Assembly: GCF_964204645.1 (NCBI RefSeq)
Contig: NC_134030.1
Coordinates: forward strand, 9,422,278-9,486,277
Length of the DNA stretch: 64,000 nt
From: Tubulanus polymorphus
Taxonomy: Eukaryota; Nemertea; Palaeonemertea; Tubulaniformes; Tubulanidae
Direction of reading: 5' to 3'
This document shows, piece by piece, positions 12,101-20,570 of this stretch (position 1 is the stretch's first letter; the number at the start of each line of letters is the position of its first letter). Position numbers and translations under genes: made by a program. The notes beneath the pieces were generated by a model that saw only the letters and a program-made list of their open reading frames with translations, did not search any database and had not been told where the DNA came from.

Positions 12101-15100
12101 TAGTACTTACCCTTTCCTATGGTGGGAATCCCGCCCACCTGCCCCGCATAGCTGTTTTTTTTTGTCTGCTATGACGAAAAAAGATGGCGGATTTCGCCGG
12201 TGGCTAAATGCAATACCGCAGGGCCGGGTCGTATAGAAAAACCATTGGCGATAAATCCAAATTTAGAAAATATTGGCAAAAACCATAGGAAAGGGTAAGT
12301 ACTACTCGGAAATACAAATTTTAGTTCCAAAAATTGTAATTTTTGGAACATTAACAATGAGGCCCACTTTTTCAGCAGCCATTGTGGAGTTGTCAATTTG
12401 CTGCTGCGCTCTTGGTATGAGTGACTCCAATAGGGCAATGTCATCCGCAAAGTCGAGATCATTTAGGTGTTGAGCAGGGTGTCGTCTTGATCGGCGTTTG
12501 TGCGTTTCCGCTCCCTGGTTGGTGTCTTTGGTGGCTAGTTTCATAATGTAGTCTACCACGATGATGAACAGAAACGGAGCTAGTACGTCCCCCTGAAGGA
12601 GACCAGTTGTGACTTCAATGGTTCAGATATGCTGCCATTTACCATCACTGCACTGCTGGAGCCATGATATAGTACGCTGATGGCATTGACCACTTGTTCT
12701 GGTATGCCATAATGACGTAGTATGGCAAACATCATTTGCCGATCGATGGAGTCAAAGGCTTTCTTGAAATCTATGAATGTGACATTTAGTGGAAGTTGAT
12801 AGTCCTGGAAACCTTCTATGATTCTCCGCAGAATATGAATCTGTTGTATGCAGCTTCGCCCTTTTCTGAAACCTGCTTGGTTCTTCCTCAGGAGCGGGTC
12901 AACATGGTCACGTATGCGGTTCAGGAGAATCTTGTTATATACTATCCTATACTATATATACTACGATAGGCAGTAGTTTCAATTTATAGACAGAACATTC
13001 AATTGATAGATTGTTCAACTGATAGCAATATTCAAATCTTTTTCATGCATTTCCTGCAGATGTACGTTGTTAGTGTTATGGAAAACAAAACCAAACGGGT
13101 TGACGCGCAGGTGACGAATGAGACCATGTCGTCGCGCCTGTCTTACTGGTTTACCGATGGTATACTTCGAGGTGCGACCTACTTGATAAATGTGCGAACT
13201 CGAACGAAAAACTCGAGGCCAACAGAGTCCGTCATTGCCCGAATACGTAAGCTAGTTTTTGTCGTCTCTTGTGAATATTCATGATTTTGAAATTCATGGA
13301 TCTACCTATTCAGATTAAATGATTTTCAAATGTCTGGGTGGCTACTGACCTGGAAAACCTAGAAAACTCAGGAGATCAGAAAAATCTACAATATATCGGG
13401 GAATTCTCTGATTCACTCAGGAAATTTTATCTAAAACACATGGAAAAATCAGGGAAAACTCGGGGGACTTGTAAATGGGCAGAAAGTGGCCACCCTGAGT
13501 GCTACTTAAGTATCTGAACTTTTTCTGTCAATGTATGTGTAGAGTCAAACATGCTTATGTTATCATTGGATACTAAAGTTGTCTTTTGATTGTTGATTTA
13601 TTGATTATATATTCTTTATATATTTTATAATTCCTATTCGATTCTCTATTGCATCCTCACATCACATGGTTAAGCCGTCAACATTGTGATCGCCAACTAT
13701 AACAATTTATACAGGTACTGTAATATGGTCATTGATATTGAATATGTTGAATTTTCCTAGCACCATACCCGGCTCCGGTCCACATCAAGGCGTTCAAGGC
13801 GTACGGGAAGGTGTTGGTCTTTTGGGATAAACCACGCGAGATGCCCAAGAATGCCGAGGTAAATTCACTTTAGTAATTCGAGATTTAGCCATTATTTTTC
13901 AAATGAAAAAAACCTACCGGTTGTGTCTGGCCGGCTTCTTTCGAAACAAGTCGCTGGGCCTGATAAAATTAAGATCAGGTCAGAAGAGGGATTTCACTTA
14001 GATCAGCGACCTGTTCGAAGCCTCAACTGCTTGAGATAAGCGTGAAATCTATGCCTTCTTTACAAAGCTAAAAAACCCATAGTCTTCCAAATAATTTGGA
14101 TGGAATATTGATGGGGTATTAAGTACAACAATAGTTATGTAATAACTGGTAACGCATGCAGTGAAGCAATGAAACATAGTATAATTTAATTTTCGTTTCG
14201 TCCCGTTTTTAGTTCGAAGTTTGGTATCGCAGTGATAAGACTCAATTCGTATTGAAAGCTGTCACGAATGAAACGTCGCATCCATTCCTTAACCTAAAGG
14301 AAGGCCTCCATTACTTCAAAGTTCGTCTGGCAGCGGCCAACGGTAGTTATCCGGGCGAGTTCAGCCATGTGGCGCCCAGTCTCGTCAGCAGAGTGGAGAA
14401 ACCTCGTAAGTATAGAAGTAAAAAGCTCGATATGTGGGAATTTATCTCGGTATTTTGTGAAAATTTGATGAAATAATCATAATATTCATGTATTTCTCAG
14501 CCTAAATAGTATTTTCTGTCGAGGGGATCTGGCGTTTTATAAGTACCTTTTGTTAAGAATACGGTATCTCATTAGAATTGATGTTCCTTTCAGAATCTGG
14601 CATTTTTGGCGTTTTCCGTTCAGAACCTGGTGTTTCATTATAATTTTCCGTTTAGAATTAGTATATGCTCTTTAATGAAATTTGTATTCGAATGCTATAT
14701 TCTCCTTAGAATTAGCGAATTAGCATTATTTCATCAACTGTTAATAAGTTTTAATAAATCCCACACTATATACGAAATTTATAAGATTATAAGCAAATTT
14801 TATTATACACAGAATTAAAACCAAAAGACATGACGTTTAAAACTCTCTCTAGAGACCTGACGATGGTCTTCAGATAGAGTCTGAAACGTCCGGTCTTTTA
14901 GTTTTAATTTTTTTAATAATAAAATTTGCAGTTTATCTTACAAATCTTGTAAATAGTTTGGGTATCAAAATTGATATCTGTTCTCCACATCAGAGTGTGG
15001 CTATTCCAGCATCAACTATTGATATTTTAGGATCTGGTCCGAACGCTGGAACTGAGACCTTGAGCCATACGAACTGGGTAGCGATTGTTGTTTCCGTCGT

Positions 15101-16410
15101 CGTGGTATGCGTTGCCCTCGGCGTTGTGCTCGTGTTGTACGTAATAAGACATCGACGTCTGCAGCGCAGTTTCCTGTCCTTCGCTAACAGCCATTACGAC
15201 ACGCGATCCGGCACGACTCGTTTCACTACCAGCGACGGAGATACCGAACTCGGTAAGCTTCCCCGAACACGGTCGTTTCACGATACTTCTACAGGGATGA
15301 GAATTCCCCGCGGATCCGCGGTTTCCCGCGGATTTCAGTATTGAAAAATATCAATTTTCCAAATAGTCCAAAAATGATGTAAAAGTATGGGGGGGGGGTG
15401 ATGATCTCACTCAATTGGTCCGGCGCGATCGGTAATCAGATGAACCGTAAAAGCGTTCAGTGCCTGTTTTACTTATCGTCACGTAAAAGTATCGCATTTC
15501 AATGCATATTCATTGCAACACAGTGATTTTGTATGTACATTTGTACTACGATGAGTGTGTAGCCTATGTATTTTATCGATCGGTTGCAGACACGCACGCA
15601 CAGCAACAGTAGTAACGTATATAGGTCTACTTACTGTTGCTGCGTGTGTGTGGCGAACGCTTTCGGATATTATACACTACTTGGTGATGATTTTTAGTGA
15701 GCATTCATCGGCGCATTTTTACTGCAATAATTCAGGGCTCGACCCGTAATGCATGAGATGCTGAATGTCATCAAATGAGGATGTACCACATTGGAACTAG
15801 CCATTACCTTCCAAAATATAATAGTCGTTCATGGGTTCAAGATCGCTCTAAGTGCTCGGAAAACGTATTTAATTTCTAAAATTTTCTTGGGGGAGGGCCC
15901 CCAAACCCCCCGGAAATAGCTTCGCGCCTTAGGCGCTCGCTAGTGCTGACGGCCACGCCGTCAGCTGGTTCGCGTATGTCACTCAAGAAAAATAACCCGC
16001 GGATTTTACAGGTCGGCGTTCTCATCAATGCTTCTATCCGTGGCTGTTGATTCCATGGCGCGTCCCCGGGATATTTCCTGGCAGGGTCGAATTTCTCTTT
16101 CCAAAGGGCCAAATCCACTAGATTCAGCACACTGGGGTGGTTTTTTTTCTTTTGCGTATTAATTAGTCAGCACTGATTAGGATCAAGGTTAGAATCCTCG
16201 CATATGAGGGCGCTGCTACTGAAGCTGTTGAGGATTCCACTTCTGGTATGGTTGAGGATTAGTAGCAAGAGTCAGCATTGAAGAAACACTGGTAAATCAT
16301 TATAGACTTACGAACGAAAATTATATATTTTTTCATTTCTTCCAGATGGCGATGAGGACTCTCCGATGATTGGCGGATTTGCTGATGACGAACCACTCGT
16401 TATTGCGTAG
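103..16410 (+). CDS. SORL1: Sortilin-related receptor SORL1 (LR11), 3' part: six FN3 domains, TM, tail
   Basis: This is the C-terminal 690 or so residues of a SORL1-type endosomal sorting receptor; VPS10 and LDLR modules would lie before the window. Exons read: 103-220, 718-902, 1180-1301, 2576-2704, 3265-3520, 3927-4129, 4396-4600, 4938-5038, 13060-13246, 13761-13858, 14213-14405, 15031-15252, 16346-16410. All have AG/GT borders and every phase joins. They encode six FN3 domains (pairs of exons; tryptophans in strand B such as VYWKPP, ISWVPP, ITWEAA), then a membrane segment in exon 15031-15252 (WVAIVVSVVVVCVALGVVLV). The tail carries FANSHY, the known retromer (VPS26) motif of SORL1, an acidic patch (DGDEDSPM) and a C-terminal DDEPLVIA that matches the GGA-binding end of the vertebrate protein. 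In vertebrates the receptor recycles cargo such as APP between endosome and Golgi. The 8-kb intron inside FN3 domain 5 holds nested transposons but leaves the splice sites intact. Confidence 0.93.
330..588. mobile_element. MITE-like element with CAGGGTGGCC terminal inverted repeats
   Basis: This 259-bp non-coding stretch in a SORL1 intron starts with CAGGGTGGCC and ends with GGCCACCCTG, which are exact inverted repeats. The five bases TGTCT stand immediately before and after it, as expected of a target-site duplication. The interior repeats fragments like TCAGGAAAA and GTCGGGGAA. No protein is encoded, so a non-autonomous DNA transposon is the best reading. A diverged relative lies at 13336-13497. 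Confidence 0.6.
1542..1985 (-). CDS. Unidentified 147-residue open frame inside a SORL1 intron
   Basis: An open frame of 147 codons lies on the strand opposite SORL1, between the exons ending at 1301 and starting at 2576. A second methionine (MAESVEVVQ, ten codons in) could be the real start. The middle looks like ordinary protein (alternating hydrophobic and charged residues, for example EVILIDKFTLTFKELYHKL), whereas the last 25 residues are low-quality (FLCFFCHLYC). I recognise no family. It could be a single-exon nested gene, an exon of a retrocopy or transposon, or chance. No clear polyadenylation signal or paired splice site was identified. Confidence 0.25.
   Translation of the reverse strand: MRVCAIYQVIMAESVEVVQLAVKIIDRYGTTFVPWTVVEVILIDKFTLTFKELYHKLITTDLLPPGAIKKALPVSLPNVETTSLDVNVYVCKGNSVGEEAAGMPIRFESLVKNVTSRFGIYIKFNNIVKSGFLCFFCHLYCVFRIPT
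5085..5626. repeat. Minisatellite of TTCAATTGATA units
   Basis: More than twenty imperfect tandem units of about 20-24 bp repeat the core TTCAATTGATA followed by variants of GGCAGTAG, TGTAGAACA or GATAGTTTA. Higher-order repeats are visible, since blocks of two or three units recur together. The array begins just after a SORL1 splice donor and stops where the non-LTR element begins at 5627. The same repeat reappears at 12960-13025, so the array was split by the insertion. Confidence 0.9.
5627..6267 (-). pseudogene. Non-LTR (RTE/LINE-type) reverse transcriptase, 3' part
   Basis: On the minus strand this reads as the C-terminal part of a LINE reverse-transcriptase polyprotein. One frame covers the thumb region (LKVYGEEIARVNDSKYLGS, then a KRRKALAWTAFWKLERL helix). 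A second frame (5627-6037) begins LYGSESWIATSEIADQINAF and contains the cysteine/histidine-type tail KRQLMFIGHLLRMPEE. The two frames differ, so at least one frameshift or stop separates them. The element's 3' end carries short TCATCATC (TGATGATGA on the coding strand) repeats, as in RTE-type tails. Its upstream half lies at 12341-12955, on the other side of the DIRS insertion. Confidence 0.8.
6268..6406. repeat. DIRS left inverted terminal repeat
   Basis: Bases 6287-6406 are the reverse complement of 12176-12295 with a single mismatch that I could see. The outermost 20 or so bases (ATTTCCGTCGAGTACTGTA) differ from the right end, as is usual for DIRS elements whose two outer ends are non-identical and are both recorded in the internal complementary region. 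Confidence 0.88.
6610..8933 (+). pseudogene. DIRS ORF1, gag-like protein with Cys motif and RS-rich domain
   Basis: This region encodes the first, gag-like ORF of the DIRS element but in more than one frame. A short cysteine-rich start (SCASC then NPCNICVVW) near 6650-6720 leads into a proline/arginine/glycine-rich stretch built on CCGGT repeats (6850-7140). Frame +1 then gives a strongly basic RS-dipeptide domain (about 7150-7410) and a helix FHVFEEKILNLLSSSQ. From 7845 the frame changes to one encoding the globular part (EWARLDTQLWG, then ARSVSHVIPLSVRGQANLVLASR, ending 8933). The frame switches could be decay, an intron or programmed shifts; sequence alone does not decide. It overlaps the start of the RT ORF. 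Confidence 0.7.
8822..10855 (+). pseudogene. DIRS reverse transcriptase-RNase H ORF, one in-frame stop
   Basis: This is the replication polyprotein of the DIRS element. The RT domain (8940-9589) has the Ty3/DIRS-like blocks WFSRIFMVPKATGG, ASLDLKDAYFQVPIHP, FRSLPFGLSTAPWVFTK and the catalytic VYLDD. An in-frame TGA at 9587-9589 interrupts it; the same frame continues at once with VGKVF-type thumb sequence and then RNase H (9890-10260): FTDASHQGWG, NHINFLEMLTVWKAL, ATDNST and HLAGKRNVMADALSR. A further conserved segment (LDLFATRFNRRCPLFVSPFPD, about 10330-10410) lies where a methyltransferase-like domain is sometimes annotated in DIRS elements. The ORF overlaps gag at its start and the recombinase frame along its whole length. 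Confidence 0.9.
10620..11766 (+). CDS. DIRS tyrosine recombinase (YR)
   Basis: The last 375 or so codons of a frame open from 8839 to 11766 encode the recombinase that integrates the circular DIRS DNA. An N-terminal SAM-like core-binding part (TIYDAKWSHFADWC, QLADFLLHLF, TIKGYRSAISHTL) precedes the catalytic domain. The catalytic residues visible are the first arginine in ACSARRSEIHAL, the HQVRSMA box (H-x-x-R), the tryptophan in AAFWNSPSTF and the nucleophile tyrosine in FMSFYLRDV. The domain is uninterrupted. The true start is unclear; the first methionine after the RNase H is not obviously the initiator. The frame overlaps the RT-RNase H ORF by more than 200 bp. Confidence 0.92.
12026..12124. 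repeat. DIRS internal complementary region (ICR)
   Basis: The first half (12026-12064) is the reverse complement of the element's left end (6268-6309). The second half (12066-12124) is the reverse complement of its right end (12282-12340). Such a fused copy of both ends is thought to template completion of the DNA and closure of the circle in DIRS elements. Its presence fixes both ends of the element. Confidence 0.88.
12170..12340. repeat. DIRS right inverted terminal repeat
   Basis: Bases 12176-12295 pair with 6287-6406 at all but one visible position. The outer 45 bases (through GGAAATACAAATTTTAG) are specific to the right end and are mirrored in the internal complementary region. LINE sequence resumes directly after it. 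Confidence 0.88.
12341..12955 (-). pseudogene. Non-LTR (RTE/LINE-type) reverse transcriptase, 5' part, truncated
   Basis: Read on the minus strand from about 12950, this is the central RT domain of the same LINE whose 3' part is at 5627-6267. Motifs in order are KNQAGFRKGRSCIQQIHILR, VTFIDFKKAFDSIDR, a GLLQGDVLAPFLF box, and FADDIALLE, the catalytic box with F in place of Y. A frameshift occurs just before the GLLQGD box. There is no endonuclease region, so the insertion was 5'-truncated, a usual outcome of target-primed reverse transcription. The truncated end abuts a small TATA-rich stretch and then the minisatellite. Confidence 0.82.
12956..13030. repeat. Right remnant of the TTCAATTGATA minisatellite
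   Basis: Three or so units (GATAGGCAGTAGTTTCAATT, GACAGAACATTCAATTGATA) match the array at 5085-5626. They stand directly before the splice acceptor of the SORL1 exon at 13060, so the non-LTR element landed inside the array. Confidence 0.8.
13336..13497. mobile_element. Diverged relative of the CAGGGTGGCC MITE
   Basis: The stretch begins CTGGGTGGC and ends GTGGCCACCCTG, and its interior shares the TCAGGAAA, AATCAGGGAAA and TCGGGG pieces of the element at 330-588. It is shorter (about 160 bp) and has lost the perfect left end. Confidence 0.45.
13925..14055. repeat. Imperfect inverted repeat in a SORL1 intron
   Basis: The left arm contains GGCTTCTTTCGAAACAAGTC and the right arm contains CAGCGACCTGTTCGAAGCC. 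They are imperfect reverse complements about 65 bp apart. No coding potential. It may be a small MITE. Confidence 0.35.
14814..14908. repeat. Palindromic MITE-like hairpin element, about 95 bp
   Basis: The outer 24 bases of each side (starting TTAAAACCAAAAGAC and ending GTCTTTTAGTTTTAA) are reverse complements with about three mismatches, and inner AACTCTCTCT / AGATAGAGT parts also tend to pair. It contains CTGACGA and GAAACGTC, which recall hammerhead-type repeats, but I could not fold a proper stem II. It sits just before the SORL1 transmembrane exon. Confidence 0.45.
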
Positions 16411-19400
16411 TCTCGGCTTATTTAAGTCTAGATTTTAATGTGATGGATCGACAAGTCTCACGTGGCAATTAACAGCAAGGGTACTGTCAAGATTGGATCC
16501 ATCTGGGTTGTTTTTTTTCCCTACTTTTCGTTGGTTTATTTATTTATTTATACGGTATTTGTACAAATTTGTTTCTTTTTGTCTGCAATTTCGCAATTTA
16601 AAACAATCTATCAGAACGCAGAATGGCATTTTAGATTGAATTTTTTTTCACTTTTTATGATGTTCCGTCATGAAAAATTCATGTTCACTTTTTAAGGCGT
16701 ATTCAATTCTAGAAATTCAAATGGCATTAATTAGCAAACAGTTCGATTATGAAAATCATGAATTATTTTCATCTTCAAATAGGCGCAGCAATTTTCTCAA
16801 GCTTATGCCGTAGTCGAAACAGAAATTTTGAAATGTCTTAGCAATCGATTATTGCGCAAGGAAGGGGCAGTTTCGACGGTTGTGAGTGAAAGTTAGTTCG
16901 TTTCCAATTACTTAAGCGAAATTTTTACTCGCAACTGTGGAACTGGATGCTGATGGTCGAACAGGATCATCGTGTATGCAGATGGATTCATATACGATCC
17001 TAGTGCTGCAAAAAAGGCTGACGCTGCTTTGAAAAATGCGGCCCAGCGAATATTATATCAGTAATCATTACTAACGACGACATCTATAATTCCATTAAGC
17101 AAGTAATTGAAATTGATTAATTCATATGATATCGATTATATTATGAATGATTTCACGATGTATGCTTGTATAATTGGAGTATCTTACGGTAACCATTTTA
17201 AAGATATTTCGATATTTGCGTAGTACATGACCACAGAGACTTTTGCGTAATGAAATGAATAGTGGACCTTAAAATACTTTCAGTGCTGACAAATTAAAAT
17301 CCGAACATGCAGGTGATAATTTGAAAATTCCACTGATAATATCAATACACCATGATCAATGCGGTGTACTAGTGAATCCATCGCCGATTCATACACCGCA
17401 TTGCGCTGTAGATGCACCGAAAGGGTTAAATGAGCTGTTATTACAGTAGACTCTGGTCGAGTCTGATCTTTTCAGGTGGTGAAAATTTGTCTGACTATAC
17501 CGATATTCGAGTTGGATGGTGTATAATTCGTATAGGTTCAGAAAAATATTTCAACGAACTCCTGAGTTAAACAGTTGTTCAGATCTGACTTGACGGAAGC
17601 CAACTTCATTTCTGATTTATACAATGTTCTTTGAAATATACGAAGGCTCAATCTTATAGACAAAGTGCTAATTACGTTTAACCCTGGGGGGCTCTAGTTT
17701 CGCGAAGCTAATCAGGATTAATTTGAGTTAGCGACGAATTAAAACTCTTGGAACAAACGAAAATAGAATTTCAACTGACTGCGGTGATGACCGTTCAAAG
17801 ATCATCCCATGAGTTAAACCTTAGTACAGTCAAACTTGCTTAAGTCCTCATTGTATCACATTATGTCAGTTCATTTTTTGAATTCAAATTTGCATTTTGC
17901 AATCCAATTAATTGCTACGCGAGTCGTCAACGCAATGATGACTTAAGTGGGTTTTACCGTAAACTAACTAGGCCCAGTTCTTTGTGATAATATGAACAGG
18001 AAATATTTCGGAATATTTTAGTTTGAATGTTGTAGAATGTTATTCGTCTCTTTTTTGCGTTCGCGCAGATCATCGTAACAGCTTTTCGTGAGATGCGATG
18101 TGTGGTTGAGTTTATTGATTCGAATTAATCTTATTTGCCGTCTCTTCTGATGTATCATATATCCGAGCCATACATATTGTATCACAACACCCTGGTTTTC
18201 TGTAACACAAGTCCAAGCCTAAATCTCACTTAAGGATTTTGAACCTTTCAAAAAATGTCCATCGATCGATACAGTAAAACCTGCTTTTAATCGAGATCAT
18301 TAGCGACCCTTTTTAGTTAATCTGGTTCAGGATGATTTTAAAAACATACTTGACATACAATTGTATTTAGGGCGACTATTGATTATATCGGGATTAGATC
18401 AAATTGCATGATCGGATTAAGATCGATCATAGGATTTAGAACTTGTTCTATACTTACGCTCGGTTTGCGATCAATCCGTCGCAGTTGTTAGCGCACTCGT
18501 CTCCTGTCGAATGGGTTTCTGAATATTGCAGATCAGGTTAAGGCAAAAAGAATGATACCTTGTTTCTCCCAATCGACGGGCTGATTTGTGAACTGCGATG
18601 AAATTTGTAATCAGTTCATTTCTTTAGCTGCCGGGTCTTCTAAGTTAGTTTGATCATTATATGAGAAAATGTTATGTACAGGGTAGGTTTTATGCCCAGC
18701 AGAAATGAGAAACAATGTATCAATTGTTTTTTAGCCTAATACAGTCTCAAAGCCATCCGTTACACAGCCAAAATTTAGACTGTCCCTCTGGCTAGCATTA
18801 TAACGTTCTGTATGTAGATGTCTATGAAATCGGGCCAGAGTTTACTGTATCGATCAGGATTTAATCATCATGGTCGCTTGTGCCTCGAAATGCCTTCTTA
18901 CTATTTGTTGAACCTGTCTTATCTTACAGCCGCCCACATTTTCGTTTTTTGTTTTCATGGTTACGGCGTACGTGCAAAACTTGCATACAATGTGATATAC
19001 TGTATGTTAATATTGATGTGATAGCTTCGAAGGATAATAATGTACTATGAAACCCATGACGCCGCCTTGTAGGCCGAATTTGATGTACTGCAGGTGCGGA
19101 TCCAGCATGTGCTCCAGTCGCAATTATTCCGTTTAAAAAGACGCCGATTTTCTACCCGTTAATTAATCGTAGAGTAGCAGCTGATAATCTCGTAAGTGTC
19201 ACTCGATAATTCAATTCAATAAACTCTTCATTGTACTAATATACCTTTCCGGGTAGAGACACGTGTGCCTGTGAAATGCATCAAAATGCACTGAAATTCA
19301 CAATTTTCCAGACCCCCGTTTTGGCATTGCTTTCGCTTTACGTAGATACTTGCCCCTTTTTTCAGTATATTTGCCATTTCATTTCTTTGTGCTCCTGTCA

Positions 19401-20570
19401 ACGTCTGCCCCTGGATCCGCCCCTGGACTGAGAGAACTTCGTGGGAAATAATTTGTTAGTGGCCGTTTTGGATAGTGAAATTGGTAGTGAGAATCGTTCA
19501 AAGGACAACACAATTTCGTCGACACATGATTCCCACATGAGAAATCTTTTTGTTATCGGGAGCTCCTTAGTGTTGGATCAGCTTGGGATGCTATTCTGCT
19601 TAGTACAAAGAACCATCCATTTTATTTGATATTGTGTGGTAGGTCGGCGATTTCATTATCCAATACAGCAAAAACCTGCGAATTCGATGAAAGTATCCAG
19701 TGGCATTCCTAATTTGTGTATAAACAGCAAAGTTGATATTTACTCGACATCTACTGGGAAAGATTTACTCTGGAAATTGTGATTTTAACTTCCCAGCAAA
19801 TGTGGTAACAACAGAAATGAAATGATATCGTTACAAGAATTTTTTTGGAATTTCGTAGCTAAAATGCACATCTTATTGTAGGTATGATAGTTCTTTTCTA
19901 AAACATTCCATTGCTGTCAGATGTTTATTCTTAACACGTTTCAAGGCATCCACTACATTTTGCCTTACTATAAGTGTTAATTGTTGAATTACGCTTTGCC
20001 CGAGCCTGCTAATCTTCTGCTAATCTTGATAGGCTGAAATTAGCTGAGTTACTTATCAGCCTGGTCCGGGCTGGTACACCTTCAAAATCCCAAAGCCCGA
20101 ATTGCCTCTAATACGTCAACTCGAAACTAATTTTTCAGCAGGATTTGTTGCGGCGTTTACGACAATATCGTGTCGAATATAAACCTCAGGGTCCGCTTCC
20201 AGAGTTTGGACTGAAATATAAAGAACTCGCTGGAATCTTGAACAAGACCTGTCATAATTAGTTGAATGATTTTTTCATCGGACCAACATGAGCGAGCTCT
20301 ATCGATTAGTCCTTACTCTTTTGGTTTTGCACAACAACATTGGGATAGGAACGGCATACATGATATATATATAGTTCAAATATTGTACATAGATGTAAAT
20401 ACGTAATGATTATTATATTATGATTAAATGAAGAAAAGATTCTATTTTTAAACTGGTGATTCGTGTATATTGAGAGCGTTAACGTGCATGTTGGTTATCG
20501 ATCGGAAATTATGTCATTTACGCTGATTCCATAATGTATCGATAAAGAATAAAAAATAAGGCCTTACGAA
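16411..20570 (+). other. Candidate SORL1 3' UTR, no ORF of note
   Basis: About 4.1 kb after the SORL1 stop codon is AT-rich without exons I can support. Possible polyadenylation signals AATAAA are at 19218-19223 and 20548-20553; the second is followed by several more A-rich words. Long 3' UTRs are common for such receptors, but transcription here is inference. Confidence 0.4.

Larger units (their letters stand above)
6268..12340 (+). mobile_element. DIRS-type tyrosine-recombinase retrotransposon, about 6.07 kb
   Basis: The element has the full DIRS architecture: a gag-like ORF, a reverse transcriptase-RNase H ORF, an overlapping tyrosine recombinase ORF, inverted terminal repeats, and an internal complementary region made of the complements of the two ends. 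It interrupts a minus-strand LINE: the LINE reading frame stops near 12341 (VNVPK) and resumes near 6267 (TEFMSSGC), with no clear target-site duplication, as expected for recombinase-mediated insertion. It is visibly GC-richer than the surrounding intron. The terminal repeats differ at only one position that I could see over 120 bp, which suggests a young copy, although the coding part shows a stop codon and frame changes. Confidence 0.93.

Noticed and set aside
14846-14900. Hammerhead ribozyme (CTGACGA ... GAAACGTC)
   Set aside because: The segment between the two core boxes does not form stem II, and the same bases are explained by the palindrome of the MITE-like element.
15880-16000. GC-rich GGGCCCCCAAACCCCCC stretch as a regulatory G-quadruplex or exon
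   Set aside because: It lies in the last SORL1 intron, has no supported frame, and looks like a fragment of a dispersed repeat.
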